Assembly: GCA_020048915.1 (NCBI GenBank)
Contig: JAIFLU010000018.1
Location: 1-45,799 of the forward strand
DNA length: 45,799 bases
From: Bacteroidota bacterium
Lineage (GTDB): Bacteria > Bacteroidota > Bacteroidia > Bacteroidales > JAAUTT01
Direction of reading: 5' to 3'
How positions within the stretch are numbered: position 1 is the stretch's first letter; every line of letters begins with the position of its first letter. This document shows positions 32,024 to 42,110 of the stretch, one piece after another. Below the pieces are notes generated by a model that worked only from the letters and a program-made list of their open reading frames with translations, was not told the origin of the DNA and made no database searches. Position numbers and translations under genes: made by a program.

Positions 32024-34426
32024 ATGAAAAACCTAATCATCAGCTTATCACTATTAGTCGCTTTAAGTTGGGGAGCCAACTTATCAGCGCAATCAGCCAA
32101 TACCTTGTGGTATAATCAACCTGCCCAGTATTTTGAGGAAAGTTTGGTGCTTGGCAATGGTAAATTGGGCGCTTCTGTTTTTGGCGGGGTCAATTCGGAT
32201 CAGCTATATCTGAATGATGCGACCCTTTGGACAGGTGGTCCTGTAGATGCCAATATGAACCCCGAGGCTTACAAAAACTTACCGGCAGTTCGGGAGGCTT
32301 TGAAAAACGAAGATTATAAACTTGCCGACCAGTTGCAACGCAAACTGCAGGGGAAATTTTCCGAATCGTATGCCCCGCTGGGTACCCTCGCCATTAATTT
32401 TAGTCATACCGGGGATGCGAAAAACTATTACCGGGAATTGAATATCAGCGAAGCCATTTCAAAAGTAAGTTATGAGGCAAATGGGGTAAAATTTACCCGC
32501 GAATATTTTATTTCGAACCCCGATCAGGTTATGATTATAAAACTTACTAGCAGTCAAAAGGGAGCGCTAACCTTCAATTTGAAATTTAACAGTCAGCTTC
32601 GCTTTAAAACTTCGCAAAGTGAAGGAATGCTCAAGGTAAAGGGGTATGCGCCGCTTCATGCTGCTCCGAATTATCTGGGCGACATTCCTAACGCGGTGGC
32701 TTTCGACGAGAATCAGGGAACCCGTTTTTCTACTTTCCTCAAGATTCAAAATATAGATGGTTCTATTGTCGCCACCGATAGTACACTTGGATTAAAGGAT
32801 GGAACCGAAGCCGTTATTTTTATTTCGATTGCAACAAGTTTTAATGGGTTTAACAAGAATCCTGCAACAGAAGGGTTGAATGATGATAATATTGCCCTGG
32901 AAGCTATGAATAAAAGCTTTGTAAAACCTTTTCTTACTATAAAGAAATCGCACCTTCAGGACTACCAATCATTTTTTAACCGGGTAAGTTTAAATTTAGG
33001 AGTAACTTCTGCACCAAATTTACCGACCGATGAGCGTTTACGACGCTATGCCGAAGGGAAAGAGGATAAGAACCTCGAAGTGCTTTATTTTCAATATGGC
33101 CGTTATCTGTTAATCAGCAGTTCCCGCACAAAAGGAGTTCCCGCTAACTTGCAGGGGATTTGGAATCCATACCTTCGTCCACCCTGGAGCAGTAACTATA
33201 CCACCAATATCAATGCTGAAGAAAATTACTGGCTGGCCGAAAACACCAACCTTTCTGAAATGCATGCTTCACTTCTGAGTTTTATTAAGAACGTTTCGGA
33301 AACTGGTGCCATTACAGCTAAAACTTTTTATGGTACCAATGGATGGGTGGCTTGTCATAATTCCGACATATGGGCAATGAGTAATCCGGTAGGTAATTTT
33401 GGAAAAGGCGATCCCAACTGGGCAAACTGGAACATGGGTGGTGTTTGGCTCAGTACACACCTTTGGGAACATTATGCCTTTACAAAGGATATTAATTTCC
33501 TGAAAAACGAAGGGTATCCCCTAATGAAAGGAGCGGCTCAATTTTGTTTGGAGTGGATGGTCGAAGACAAAAATGGAAACCTGATTACATCACCATCAAC
33601 CTCACCCGAGAATATTTATATTACCCCCGATGGCTATAAAGGCGCTACGCTGTATGGTGGAACTGCCGATTTGGCTATGATCAGAGAATTATTGCTGCAA
33701 ACCATAAAGGCGTCAACGGTTTTAAATGTCGATGAAGAATTCAGGGCAAAAGCACAGCAGGTTCTTGACCGATTGTATCCTTACCAGATTGGCAAAATCG
33801 GAAACCTGCAGGAATGGTATTACGATTGGGAAGATGCCGAGCCGCAACATCGCCATCAATCACATTTATTTGGCTTGTTCCCCGGCAATCATATTACTCC
33901 ATTTAAAACACCCGATTTGGCCGATGCCTGCCGGAAAACCCTGGAGATAAAAGGAGATGAAACTACAGGCTGGTCGAAAGGCTGGCGTATTAATCTATGG
34001 GCCCGGTTGGCCGATGGTAACCATGCCTATAAGATGTACCGCGAACTTTTGAAATACGTGGACCCCGATGGTGTAAAAACCAGTTATCAAAGGGGAGGAG
34101 GTACGTACCCGAATTTATTTGATGCACATCCACCCTTCCAGATTGACGGTAATTTTGGCGGCGCTGCTGCTGTAGCCGAAATGCTGGTTCAGAGTGACGA
34201 AAAGGAAATACGCTTGTTAGCTGCCTTACCCGATGCATGGGACACTGGCTCAGTAAAGGGATTATGCGCACGCGGAGGTTTCGAAATATCAATGGAATGG
34301 CAGAACAAAACCCTCAAAAAAGTGGTTGTCCTTTCGAAACAAGGCGGAAATACAACCTTGGTATGCGGTGATAAACAAAAGCCTATTTCACTGAAAAAGG
34401 GAGAGAAGAAAGAAATTGAATGGTAA
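32024..34426 (+). CDS. GH95 alpha-L-fucosidase-like glycoside hydrolase
   Basis: An 800-residue enzyme of family GH95, which removes alpha-1,2-linked L-fucose (some members remove L-galactose) by inversion. The signal peptide (1-23, ending NLSAQ) fixes the start at the ATG at 32024 rather than a TTG 21 bp upstream. The family's N-terminal domain shows LVLGNGKLGASVFGG and LNDATLWTGGP. Key residues, matched to Bifidobacterium AfcA from memory, are N395 and N397 in TNINAEENYW, E529 in STSPENIY and D708 in QIDGNFGG. The product is probably periplasmic. Fucose and L-galactose specificity cannot be told apart here. The gene is the last of the plus-strand enzyme group and converges with the regulator gene. 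Confidence 0.94.
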   Translation: MKNLIISLSLLVALSWGANLSAQSANTLWYNQPAQYFEESLVLGNGKLGASVFGGVNSDQLYLNDATLWTGGPVDANMNPEAYKNLPAVREALKNEDYKLADQLQRKLQGKFSESYAPLGTLAINFSHTGDAKNYYRELNISEAISKVSYEANGVKFTREYFISNPDQVMIIKLTSSQKGALTFNLKFNSQLRFKTSQSEGMLKVKGYAPLHAAPNYLGDIPNAVAFDENQGTRFSTFLKIQNIDGSIVATDSTLGLKDGTEAVIFISIATSFNGFNKNPATEGLNDDNIALEAMNKSFVKPFLTIKKSHLQDYQSFFNRVSLNLGVTSAPNLPTDERLRRYAEGKEDKNLEVLYFQYGRYLLISSSRTKGVPANLQGIWNPYLRPPWSSNYTTNINAEENYWLAENTNLSEMHASLLSFIKNVSETGAITAKTFYGTNGWVACHNSDIWAMSNPVGNFGKGDPNWANWNMGGVWLSTHLWEHYAFTKDINFLKNEGYPLMKGAAQFCLEWMVEDKNGNLITSPSTSPENIYITPDGYKGATLYGGTADLAMIRELLLQTIKASTVLNVDEEFRAKAQQVLDRLYPYQIGKIGNLQEWYYDWEDAEPQHRHQSHLFGLFPGNHITPFKTPDLADACRKTLEIKGDETTGWSKGWRINLWARLADGNHAYKMYRELLKYVDPDGVKTSYQRGGGTYPNLFDAHPPFQIDGNFGGAAAVAEMLVQSDEKEIRLLAALPDAWDTGSVKGLCARGGFEISMEWQNKTLKKVVVLSKQGGNTTLVCGDKQKPISLKKGEKKEIEW

Positions 34427-34529
34427 AAAATTTTGAAGGGTGGGTAAAAAGTAAGACAGGTTAATTGTCATAGCACATCCGTTTTTTTTAAAGCAGCAGT
34501 CAAAATCAGGTTTGTTTGGGTTAAAATAA

Positions 34530-34548
34530 GGATAAATTATTATTATCC
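34530..34548. terminator. Weak hairpin between convergent GH95 and regulator genes
   Basis: ggataa (34530-34535) and ttatcc (34543-34548) pair with a 7-nt AT loop in the 145-bp convergent spacer; a second small stem, ggct/agcc, lies at 34551-34561. Both are short and AT-rich, so a terminator role is tentative. Confidence 0.25.
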
Positions 34549-34571
34549 AAGGCTGAAAGCCCAAAACAAGT

Positions 34572-37500
34572 TCAATTCTGATGCGCTGCAATAAACTCCG
34601 ATGGGGTTTTAGCAAAATGATCCTTAAAAGCCCTTGTAAAATAGGAATGTGAATTGAAGCCTGTCATTACACTTACTTCATCAATATTATGATGACCTTC
34701 TTTCATTAGCCTGGCAGCACGTTCCAAACGAATTGTTCTTATAAAATCGGAAGCCGACTTATTTGTGAGCGCTTTCAGTTTTCGATGCAGACTGCTTCGG
34801 CTCATGTTCAGAAATCCGGCAAGATTTTCGATATCCAGGTTTTCGTTTGTAATGAATTCTTCCACATAGCGTATGGCTTTAAAAAGAAGCTTTTGATCTA
34901 GTGTTTCAGGCACATCGTTCATTAAATTACCGGCCAGCGAAGTGGAAATTTTCTTTTGCAGCCTTTCACGAGCCTTAAAAATACTTTCGATTTGTGCTAA
35001 TAATACCTTACTATCAAATGGTTTCTCAATGTAAGCATCGGCACCTGACGAAAGTCCCTCAATCTTGTTTTTGCTGGATGTGAGCGCCGTAAGCATAATA
35101 ACCGGAATATGACTGGTATTGATATCACTTTTCAGCTCGCGGCAAAACTCCACACCATTCATATTGGGCATCAGAACATCCGAAATAATCATATCGGGCA
35201 GGTATAACTGCGCTTTCTGAAGGCCTTCCCTTCCGTCCTCAGCAGTAATAATACGGTAATTATCCGTAAGGATTTGTGTAATAAACTTTTTGAGATCGTT
35301 ATTATCTTCAACTACCAGGATGAGTGTGTCACTTTTTCTATTTTTTTCAGTATTCTTATCATTTTCATCAGAGAAGTCAGCCAAGTCGGAGGTTTCGGTT
35401 ATTTTGCCTCCGGAAGAATCGTTAGGGGTAGCATTAACATGAACGCCCAGATGATTTTTCAGCTTTTGAAACGAAGCAAGGTTATGCGGGATGCGAACTA
35501 TGAAAACACATCCTTTACCTGGTGTAGTTTGCAACTCAATTTCACCTCCATGCATCAGCACGAGTTGTTTCACCAAATGCAAACCAATACCACTTCCGCT
35601 GCCAGCGCCTCCATCAATCTGATAAAACCTTTCGAAAATCTTTGGAACCTGATCGGGTTCAATACCCACACCATTATCCTCGACTGAAATCTGTATAAAA
35701 TTGTCCGAAATTAATTCACCCACCAGAAAACCTGTTTGACCGTTTAGCTTTTGATATTTTTTCCCGGAACTAACCTCAACTAGTATGGTGCCGCGCTCCG
35801 GTGTATTTTTAAAAGCATTCGAAATGATATTGAAAATAATCTTATCGAGTTTCTCTGCATCAAACGTTGCTATCAGGTGATCTTGCAAACTTGTAAAAGT
35901 GAAATTGATCTTTTTCTGTTTGGCTATATCGTTAAAACAATCGAGAAGCTCTTGAACAAAAGAGTTCACATCCATTTCATTTACTAGAAGTTCTTTTTTA
36001 CCGAACTCCAGTTTACGGAACTCGAGTAACTGGTTAATCAACCTGAGCAGCCGTGTGGAATTGCGTTTTATAAGCGACAGCATATCGCGTTCACGTTCGT
36101 TGAGCCGTTCGGAGGTCTGCAGGGTTTCGAGCGGACCAGTGATGAGCGTAAGAGGAGTTCGCAGTTCGTGCGAAATGTTAGTATAGAAATCAAGCTTTAC
36201 CTGATGCATTTCTTCCTCCTGAATACGCTTCAGCCTTTCCATTTCCACCTGACGCACCATTCTTGCCCGGAATAACACAAATCGCCATACTGACCATCCC
36301 AGCAGTGAAAGAACAATAGCATAAATCAAATATGCAGGCCAACTTTTGTAAAAAGGAGGTACAACAAAAACCGACAGCTTGGTTGATTCTGAATTCCAAA
36401 CCCCATCGTTATTGCAGGCCATAACCTCAAAAACATAACGCCCCGGTGATAAATTTGTATAATTTGCCTTGGATATGAAGCCCGACTCAACCCAGTCCTT
36501 ATCAAACCCCTTTAACCGATAGCGGAATTGGTTTTTTTGGGGATTCAAATAATTGAGCGCAACAAACTCAATGCTGAATGAGTTTTGAGTTGGCCGAAGA
36601 TGAACTTTCTCGAGCTCATAAATTGGTTTTTCAAGCGGAGAGCCTTTTTCATTGGGCCTGACCTCCTTGTAATCTATTAAGAACTTGGTAAGATAAACTT
36701 TAGGGCTATAAGAATTAATGCGGATTTTGGATGGGTCGAATGCGACAAGGCCACTGGTTCCTCCAAAATAAACCTGGCCACTTACCGACTTGCAGGCAGT
36801 ACCCGGAGTAAAGAGGTTTCCCGGAATCCCATCCAGAGAAGAATAGTTTTGATATTTTCCTGTTTCGGGGTTAAAGGAAAAGATTCCGGTGTTGGTCCCT
36901 AACCAGAGTTCACGTGCCGAAACCGAAACTATACCATAAACTGAAACATTTTTCAGGTTAAAATTGATCGGGATACGTTTGATATTTTGGGTTTCTGAAA
37001 TATGCAGCAATCCGTTGCTGGTACCTGCCCAGATTGTTCCGTTGGCACCGCTAACAATGGTATGAACCCTGGTGTTTATCTCCGAGTCCTTATCGTCGAT
37101 ATAAACAGGCTGAAACCACTCCTGGCTGGCTGGTTTCCGGCACAAACCACCTTCTGTGATAATCCAGAGCGACCCGGTTTTATCCAGGAGCAGCGTTCGT
37201 AACTGATTACTGCGAATCGAATTGGGATCGCCAATCTGTATAGAATAGGTTTTAAGCGACTTATCTGAATACCTGTAATAAAATAATCCTTTATTAAATG
37301 TTGCAATCCACAGGCCTTTACCATCAGATAAAATATCGTACACGTTTTCGCTTGTCAGAAGAAACTGCCTGAATTCCTTTTCTCCCTTCCTCCTTACAAA
37401 CAACCCCTGACGGAATGTTCCCAACCAGATATTGTCATCAGGATCCCTATAAATTCTTTTGATATTTCCCGGACTTGTATTGTTGGGGCCCTTCACATTT

Positions 37501-38669
37501 ATGAGAGCAAACTCTTTGGTTTTCGGATCGAAGGTATTAAGCCCTTGGCTTTCGGTTCCTATCCACATCAATCCACTTTTATCCTCTGCAATTGCATTGA
37601 TGATGTTATCGCTGACTGAATTCAGGAATGGAGAATGTTGATATTTCTCGAAAACATTGGAAAATTCGTTCAGATAAGCGAGTCCTCCCCGCCAGGCACC
37701 AATCCAGAGACCTTTCTGCCGGTCTTCATACAAGCTCATGATCGAGTTATCCGGAATGCTGAACGGATTGTCGAATTCCGACCGGAATACACTGAGCTTA
37801 TTATTATGGAAAAGAACCAAACCTTTGTAGGTACTTATCCACACTTTTCCATCGCTTGTCTGAAGCACATCCCTTACCCTATTCGATGGAATGTCTGTAG
37901 TCAACCCTCTTTTTCCTTCAAAATAATTGAGAAGATTACCATTTAAATCGTAATGAACTACCCCTTCACCATCGGAGCTAATCCAGATTGAATTCTGAAA
38001 AAAGTAAATTCCATGAATTATTCCGGGGATATGTTTAAAATTGAGCTGCTTGGCTTCGAAAGTTCGGGCATTGATATGATAAATCTCACGCCGGTTGTTT
38101 ACCGCATAAATATTATTATTGCTGTCGAAACAAAATGCATTTACATCGAGCCTTTCACCATTCAACATCACATACCGGAGCTCACGCTTTATGGTATCGA
38201 GTTTTGCAAGCGACACCCCTTCAATGAGCCATATTTCTTTATCGCGGCACTGTTTCAGAGCCCTTATGTTCTTTACCCGTAACGGATTCGTAGGATCGTT
38301 TATAGGAAAATATTCCAAATGCCCTTTTGAATCATTAAGCAGGTTCAGCCCAACACTGGTACCTATCCACTTTTTATTCTGGCTGTCAATTAAAAAACAT
38401 GTGATGGTGTTGCTAATATGTATAAAATTCCGATCGGATACGGTAGAATAACTAATAAAGTCCTGTGTATTATATTGATATAAATTGTAGTGCGTAACAA
38501 ACCAGATAAATCCATACTTATCCTGACTGGTAGCACGAATCGGAAAAAAGGAAAAGCCACCCTGCGGTGAAATTCTGCGAAATTGATATATGATATCAGC
38601 CTTACCCGGAATAGTTGATCCCAGAATAAGGAAAAGCAATAATACCAATCTAAGCAACCGCTGTTTCAT
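34572..38669 (-). CDS. Hybrid two-component system regulator (HTCS)
   Basis: A 1365-residue one-protein signalling system of the kind that controls polysaccharide loci in Bacteroidota. In order: signal peptide (1-24), periplasmic two-bladed sensor of Reg_prop beta-propeller repeats (about 40-700; repeated GLWIG.., GKVWIST.KGL), Y_Y_Y domain (about 715-775; FRYRLKGFDKDW), membrane helix (about 778-800), histidine kinase with H834 in NISHELRTPL, ATPase motifs DNGVGIEPDQVPKIFERFYQ and GSGIGLHLVKQLV, receiver with D1164 in IISDVLMPN, and an AraC-type DNA-binding domain (about 1265-1360). It would bind a glycan fragment and activate susC. It lies between the enzymes and the divergent susC; the shared 182-bp region holds a candidate direct repeat. 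Confidence 0.95.
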   Translation of the reverse strand: MKQRLLRLVLLLFLILGSTIPGKADIIYQFRRISPQGGFSFFPIRATSQDKYGFIWFVTHYNLYQYNTQDFISYSTVSDRNFIHISNTITCFLIDSQNKKWIGTSVGLNLLNDSKGHLEYFPINDPTNPLRVKNIRALKQCRDKEIWLIEGVSLAKLDTIKRELRYVMLNGERLDVNAFCFDSNNNIYAVNNRREIYHINARTFEAKQLNFKHIPGIIHGIYFFQNSIWISSDGEGVVHYDLNGNLLNYFEGKRGLTTDIPSNRVRDVLQTSDGKVWISTYKGLVLFHNNKLSVFRSEFDNPFSIPDNSIMSLYEDRQKGLWIGAWRGGLAYLNEFSNVFEKYQHSPFLNSVSDNIINAIAEDKSGLMWIGTESQGLNTFDPKTKEFALINVKGPNNTSPGNIKRIYRDPDDNIWLGTFRQGLFVRRKGEKEFRQFLLTSENVYDILSDGKGLWIATFNKGLFYYRYSDKSLKTYSIQIGDPNSIRSNQLRTLLLDKTGSLWIITEGGLCRKPASQEWFQPVYIDDKDSEINTRVHTIVSGANGTIWAGTSNGLLHISETQNIKRIPINFNLKNVSVYGIVSVSARELWLGTNTGIFSFNPETGKYQNYSSLDGIPGNLFTPGTACKSVSGQVYFGGTSGLVAFDPSKIRINSYSPKVYLTKFLIDYKEVRPNEKGSPLEKPIYELEKVHLRPTQNSFSIEFVALNYLNPQKNQFRYRLKGFDKDWVESGFISKANYTNLSPGRYVFEVMACNNDGVWNSESTKLSVFVVPPFYKSWPAYLIYAIVLSLLGWSVWRFVLFRARMVRQVEMERLKRIQEEEMHQVKLDFYTNISHELRTPLTLITGPLETLQTSERLNERERDMLSLIKRNSTRLLRLINQLLEFRKLEFGKKELLVNEMDVNSFVQELLDCFNDIAKQKKINFTFTSLQDHLIATFDAEKLDKIIFNIISNAFKNTPERGTILVEVSSGKKYQKLNGQTGFLVGELISDNFIQISVEDNGVGIEPDQVPKIFERFYQIDGGAGSGSGIGLHLVKQLVLMHGGEIELQTTPGKGCVFIVRIPHNLASFQKLKNHLGVHVNATPNDSSGGKITETSDLADFSDENDKNTEKNRKSDTLILVVEDNNDLKKFITQILTDNYRIITAEDGREGLQKAQLYLPDMIISDVLMPNMNGVEFCRELKSDINTSHIPVIMLTALTSSKNKIEGLSSGADAYIEKPFDSKVLLAQIESIFKARERLQKKISTSLAGNLMNDVPETLDQKLLFKAIRYVEEFITNENLDIENLAGFLNMSRSSLHRKLKALTNKSASDFIRTIRLERAARLMKEGHHNIDEVSVMTGFNSHSYFTRAFKDHFAKTPSEFIAAHQN

Positions 38670-38729
38670 CGAAAGTTTTAATATCTAAAATTAAGCATTT
38701 TTCAATACGTGCAATTTCACTCATGTTCC

Positions 38730-38759
38730 AATCTTGACACAGGAGTTAAAATCTGACAT
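38730..38759 (+). promoter_or_regulatory. Candidate direct-repeat operator upstream of susC
   Basis: aatcttgacac at 38730-38740 is repeated as aatctgacat at 38750-38759, 20-21 bp apart, about two turns of DNA, in the region between the divergent regulator and susC genes. AraC-type domains of HTCS proteins bind direct repeats, so this is a reasonable site. No convincing -33/-7 promoter is visible between it and the susC start. Confidence 0.3.
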
Positions 38760-38851
38760 CATTCTTATATAATCTGAAATAAAATTTAAATAGTCCGAGA
38801 CTGCTCAATGGTAGATTTACAAACACATTTAATAACTAATTGCAAACTATT

Positions 38852-41800
38852 ATGAACTATCGATTAACAAAAGAGAGACTATGGCCGCAGGTTTTTTTTC
38901 TGGTGGCCTTTCTGCTGTTTACTGCTAATGTAAGTTCCCAGGAAATTACCATTCAGGGGAAAATTCAGAACAGCGAAGACAAAGAGCCGCTGATAGGAGT
39001 GAATGTAACTATTGAAGGTACCACTCTTGGAGTTATCAGCGACGTTAACGGGAATTTTTCTATCAAAGTTCCAGGCGCAAATTCTATCCTTAATTTTTCG
39101 TACATCGGCTTCTTAACTGAGAAAGTGAAGGTTGCCAACCAAAGCACTATTAATTTATTAATGGTGCCCGACTTAAAAACATTGGACGAAATTGTGGTAA
39201 TCGGTTATGGTGCTCAGAAAAAGAGAGACATTACCGGAGCAATTACCTCGGTTGATGAAAAAATGATCGAGAAACGTCAGGCCATAAACGTTTTTGACGT
39301 TCTGCAGGGCGAAGCGCCAGGGGTGCTGGTTGTTAGTAATTCGGGTGCACCCGGCGACGAAAATAGCATTCGTATCCGCGGAACTTCAACTTTTGAAGGC
39401 GGAGTTAACCCGCTTTATGTAGTAGATGGCGTTCCTTTGAGCGATATCAGCTCTATCAATCCCAGCGATATTAAGGCAATGGAGATTCTGAAAGATGCTG
39501 CCTCTGCTGCTATTTATGGTTCCCGTTCGGCAAACGGAGTAATCATTATTACTACCAAATCAGGTGAAGCGGGAAAACCTAAAATCGATGCCCGCTATTT
39601 GCAAAGCTGGAGCGTCCTTTCGCACAGAGTTCCACAATCGAACGCTTACGAACGCAAGCTTTTTGAAAACAGAGCCAAACTCGACTTGTACTCTTTAGGC
39701 AACGATTCGCTTGGTATTAGCACCAATGCCAATAACGATTATCAGAAATTAATTACCAAAGTAGGAAAGCGTCGGCAAATTGACTTGAGCATAAGCGGCG
39801 GGTCGGAAAAGATAAAATACTTTGCCAGTCTTGGTTACCTCGACGAAACCGGTATTGTACACAACAGCTTCAACAAACGTTTAAGCGGGCGCATCAATAC
39901 CGAGTATCAGGCCAACGACCGTTTGAAATTTTCATCGCGTATTACATATTCATTCCAGAATACCAATAAAATTAACGAAGGAAAAGTAATTCAGCAGGCC
40001 ATGCAACGTCCGCCTCACTTTATCCTCAATTTCCCCGATGGCTCCTATGCTTTCGATATTGGGGGCCGGAAAAATCCCCTTGCCGAAGCATATTATCGTA
40101 GAAACGACAACAAAATTTACAATGCCAGTATTTACGAAATGATTGAATATAAAATCAACAAATATTTAACTTTTCAGGCGGATGTAAACGGAAATTTCGA
40201 TCTCCGTCGCCGTAACTACTTTAATTCAGCACTCTTAACCACCTCCAATCCTCAGATTGCTGATGGTGGCGACGAAACTGATTTTGCCAGGAACCTTGCC
40301 GGAGAAGCTTATCTTTCGTTCAACAAGGATTTTGGGAGCCATACCCTTTCGGCTGTTGCCGGTTCGATCCTTGAGGACTGGAACGATGAAAGGTTGACGT
40401 TTGGCGGTTCCAATTATGTTACCGAAGACGTAACCACCATCAATGCCATACAGTCACTCGACCTTTTAGGTACTACCTCTTCGGGAAGTTCGCACTCCAT
40501 GGTTGGTTTCTTTGGTCGTTTGAGCTACAGCTATAAAGGGAAATACCTTTTTAACTCAAATATCCGCCGCGACGGTTCATCGAGGTTTATCAACAACCGT
40601 TGGGGAATTTTCCCGTCAGCATCAGTAGGATGGCGGTTCTCGGACGAGAAATTTATGGAATGGGCACAACGGTTCTTAAAAGATGGTAAACTGCGGGCAA
40701 GCTGGGGTGTTACAGGAAACCAGAACATTGGCAACTACGAATCGCTGAACCTTTACACCTTTGGTTCCTATTACTATCAGGGAATATCGGGAGTAAACAC
40801 TTCCACAACCTTTGGTAACCCCGACCTGAAATGGGAAGAAACCACCCAAACGAACTTTGGAATTGACCTTACACTGTTCAACGGTCGTATGTCGGCTAAT
40901 GCCGATTATTATATCAAAACTACCAACGGACTTCTCTATAACTCCCTGTTACCTTCCGAACTCGGTTACACTTCCATGAAAGTGAACCTTGGCTCCATAG
41001 AGAATAAGGGATTAGAAGTCATTATAGGCGGATACCCCGTTCAGATGAGAAACTTCTCATGGCAAACTTCTGTTAATTTCTCGGTGAACAAGAACAAAAT
41101 ATTAAGCCTTGCGACCGATGATTATGTTCAAAATGGTGCATGGCTTGTTGCTAAAGGGCAGCCTATCGGTCAGTTCTACGGATATAACGCTCAAGGAGTT
41201 TATCAGTACGATGAATCGAATGCCTATACTTCCGATTTTGCAACCCGCTTAATACCCTCGTTTGAACGCGACGATATGGGCAATGTGATTCTTCAGGAAA
41301 ATGGGCAGCCTATCCTGCGGGGTTACCAATATCCTGATGGTACCGACTATGGCTACGATCTGGCAACAAATCCCGTGTATCAGCTAAAAGTTGGATCGGT
41401 TCCTTTTAAAGGTGGCGACATGATTTGGGAAAACACCGATAAAAATGATGTTATCGACGACAACGACCGCAAAGTTCTTGGAGATGGACTTCCGAGCTGG
41501 TTTGGAGGTTGGAATAACATGCTGACATATAAAAATTTCACCTTCACCTTTGGCTTTTATGTTAACTGGGGTAACATGATTTACAACAGTGCCAAATTTG
41601 AATTAACCAAATACTCGACCACCAACGTTACTCCCCAACCCTATGCCATTTACAATACATGGAGGTTCCCGGGTCAGATAACCGACGAACCTAAGGCTGA
41701 AAAAGGTACAGTTCAGAATACATCGCGCGAACTCAGCAGTGCATTTCTTGAAGACGGCGCTTTTATAAGGTTGCGTAATGTTCGGCTATCGTATCAGTTT

Positions 41801-41995
41801 AACAGTGGGTTGGTTAAAAAAGTCTTTATAAATGGCCTAACTGCCTATATTTATGCCAATAACCTTTTTACATGGTCTAACTACACCGGATTTGACCCCG
41901 AACTGGGCGGTGGCAGCGTTCTTACTCCCGGCAAGGACATCGGTTCATATCCAAGAAAAAGAGAATTTGGTTTTGGTGTCAATTTAAATTTTTAA
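38852..41995 (+). CDS. susC-like: SusC/RagA-type TonB-linked outer-membrane transporter
   Basis: A 1047-residue outer-membrane importer of glycan fragments. A signal peptide (1-30, ending ANVSSQ) is followed by a CarboxypepD_reg-like domain (about 35-105, KIQNSEDKEPLIGVNVTIEG), a TonB-box-like segment ending EIVVIGYG, the plug (about 120-230, IRGTSTFEGGVNPLYVVDGVPLSDIS..DAASAAIYGSRSANGVI, the SusC/RagA signature) and a 22-strand barrel ending FGVNLNF with the C-terminal Phe. It lacks an STN domain, as expected where an HTCS, not a sigma factor, controls the locus. The frame extends upstream to a TTG at 38840; the ATG at 38852 is preferred. It pairs with the SusD-like lipoprotein 115 bp downstream. 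Confidence 0.96.
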   Translation: MNYRLTKERLWPQVFFLVAFLLFTANVSSQEITIQGKIQNSEDKEPLIGVNVTIEGTTLGVISDVNGNFSIKVPGANSILNFSYIGFLTEKVKVANQSTINLLMVPDLKTLDEIVVIGYGAQKKRDITGAITSVDEKMIEKRQAINVFDVLQGEAPGVLVVSNSGAPGDENSIRIRGTSTFEGGVNPLYVVDGVPLSDISSINPSDIKAMEILKDAASAAIYGSRSANGVIIITTKSGEAGKPKIDARYLQSWSVLSHRVPQSNAYERKLFENRAKLDLYSLGNDSLGISTNANNDYQKLITKVGKRRQIDLSISGGSEKIKYFASLGYLDETGIVHNSFNKRLSGRINTEYQANDRLKFSSRITYSFQNTNKINEGKVIQQAMQRPPHFILNFPDGSYAFDIGGRKNPLAEAYYRRNDNKIYNASIYEMIEYKINKYLTFQADVNGNFDLRRRNYFNSALLTTSNPQIADGGDETDFARNLAGEAYLSFNKDFGSHTLSAVAGSILEDWNDERLTFGGSNYVTEDVTTINAIQSLDLLGTTSSGSSHSMVGFFGRLSYSYKGKYLFNSNIRRDGSSRFINNRWGIFPSASVGWRFSDEKFMEWAQRFLKDGKLRASWGVTGNQNIGNYESLNLYTFGSYYYQGISGVNTSTTFGNPDLKWEETTQTNFGIDLTLFNGRMSANADYYIKTTNGLLYNSLLPSELGYTSMKVNLGSIENKGLEVIIGGYPVQMRNFSWQTSVNFSVNKNKILSLATDDYVQNGAWLVAKGQPIGQFYGYNAQGVYQYDESNAYTSDFATRLIPSFERDDMGNVILQENGQPILRGYQYPDGTDYGYDLATNPVYQLKVGSVPFKGGDMIWENTDKNDVIDDNDRKVLGDGLPSWFGGWNNMLTYKNFTFTFGFYVNWGNMIYNSAKFELTKYSTTNVTPQPYAIYNTWRFPGQITDEPKAEKGTVQNTSRELSSAFLEDGAFIRLRNVRLSYQFNSGLVKKVFINGLTAYIYANNLFTWSNYTGFDPELGGGSVLTPGKDIGSYPRKREFGFGVNLNF

Positions 41996-42006
41996 AATAG
42001 TTAGAA

Positions 42007-42073
42007 ATGAACATCTATGACCCTAAATTTTGACACACACACACACACACACACACGATGATTATTGTCATGG
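42007..42073. repeat. Spacer repeat (copy 1) with an (AC)12 microsatellite
   Basis: In the susC-susD gap, atgaac-atctatga-ccctaaattttgacac is followed by an (AC)12 tract at 42033-42056 and by atgattattgtcatgg. A diverged copy without the long AC tract follows susD (43628-43682): aattttgacac is identical (11 of 11) and atgattattNtcatgg matches at 15 of 16 positions. Dinucleotide tracts of this length are prone to slippage. The susD ATG is at 42111. Confidence 0.65.
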
Positions 42074-42110
42074 ATGCTGCATCTGACCTTAAATAATAAA
42101 AAATATACAG

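Noticed and set aside
35274..35687. 137-codon plus-strand frame inside the HTCS gene
   Set aside because: Antisense to the regulator's kinase-receiver region with no protein-like pattern; shadow frame.
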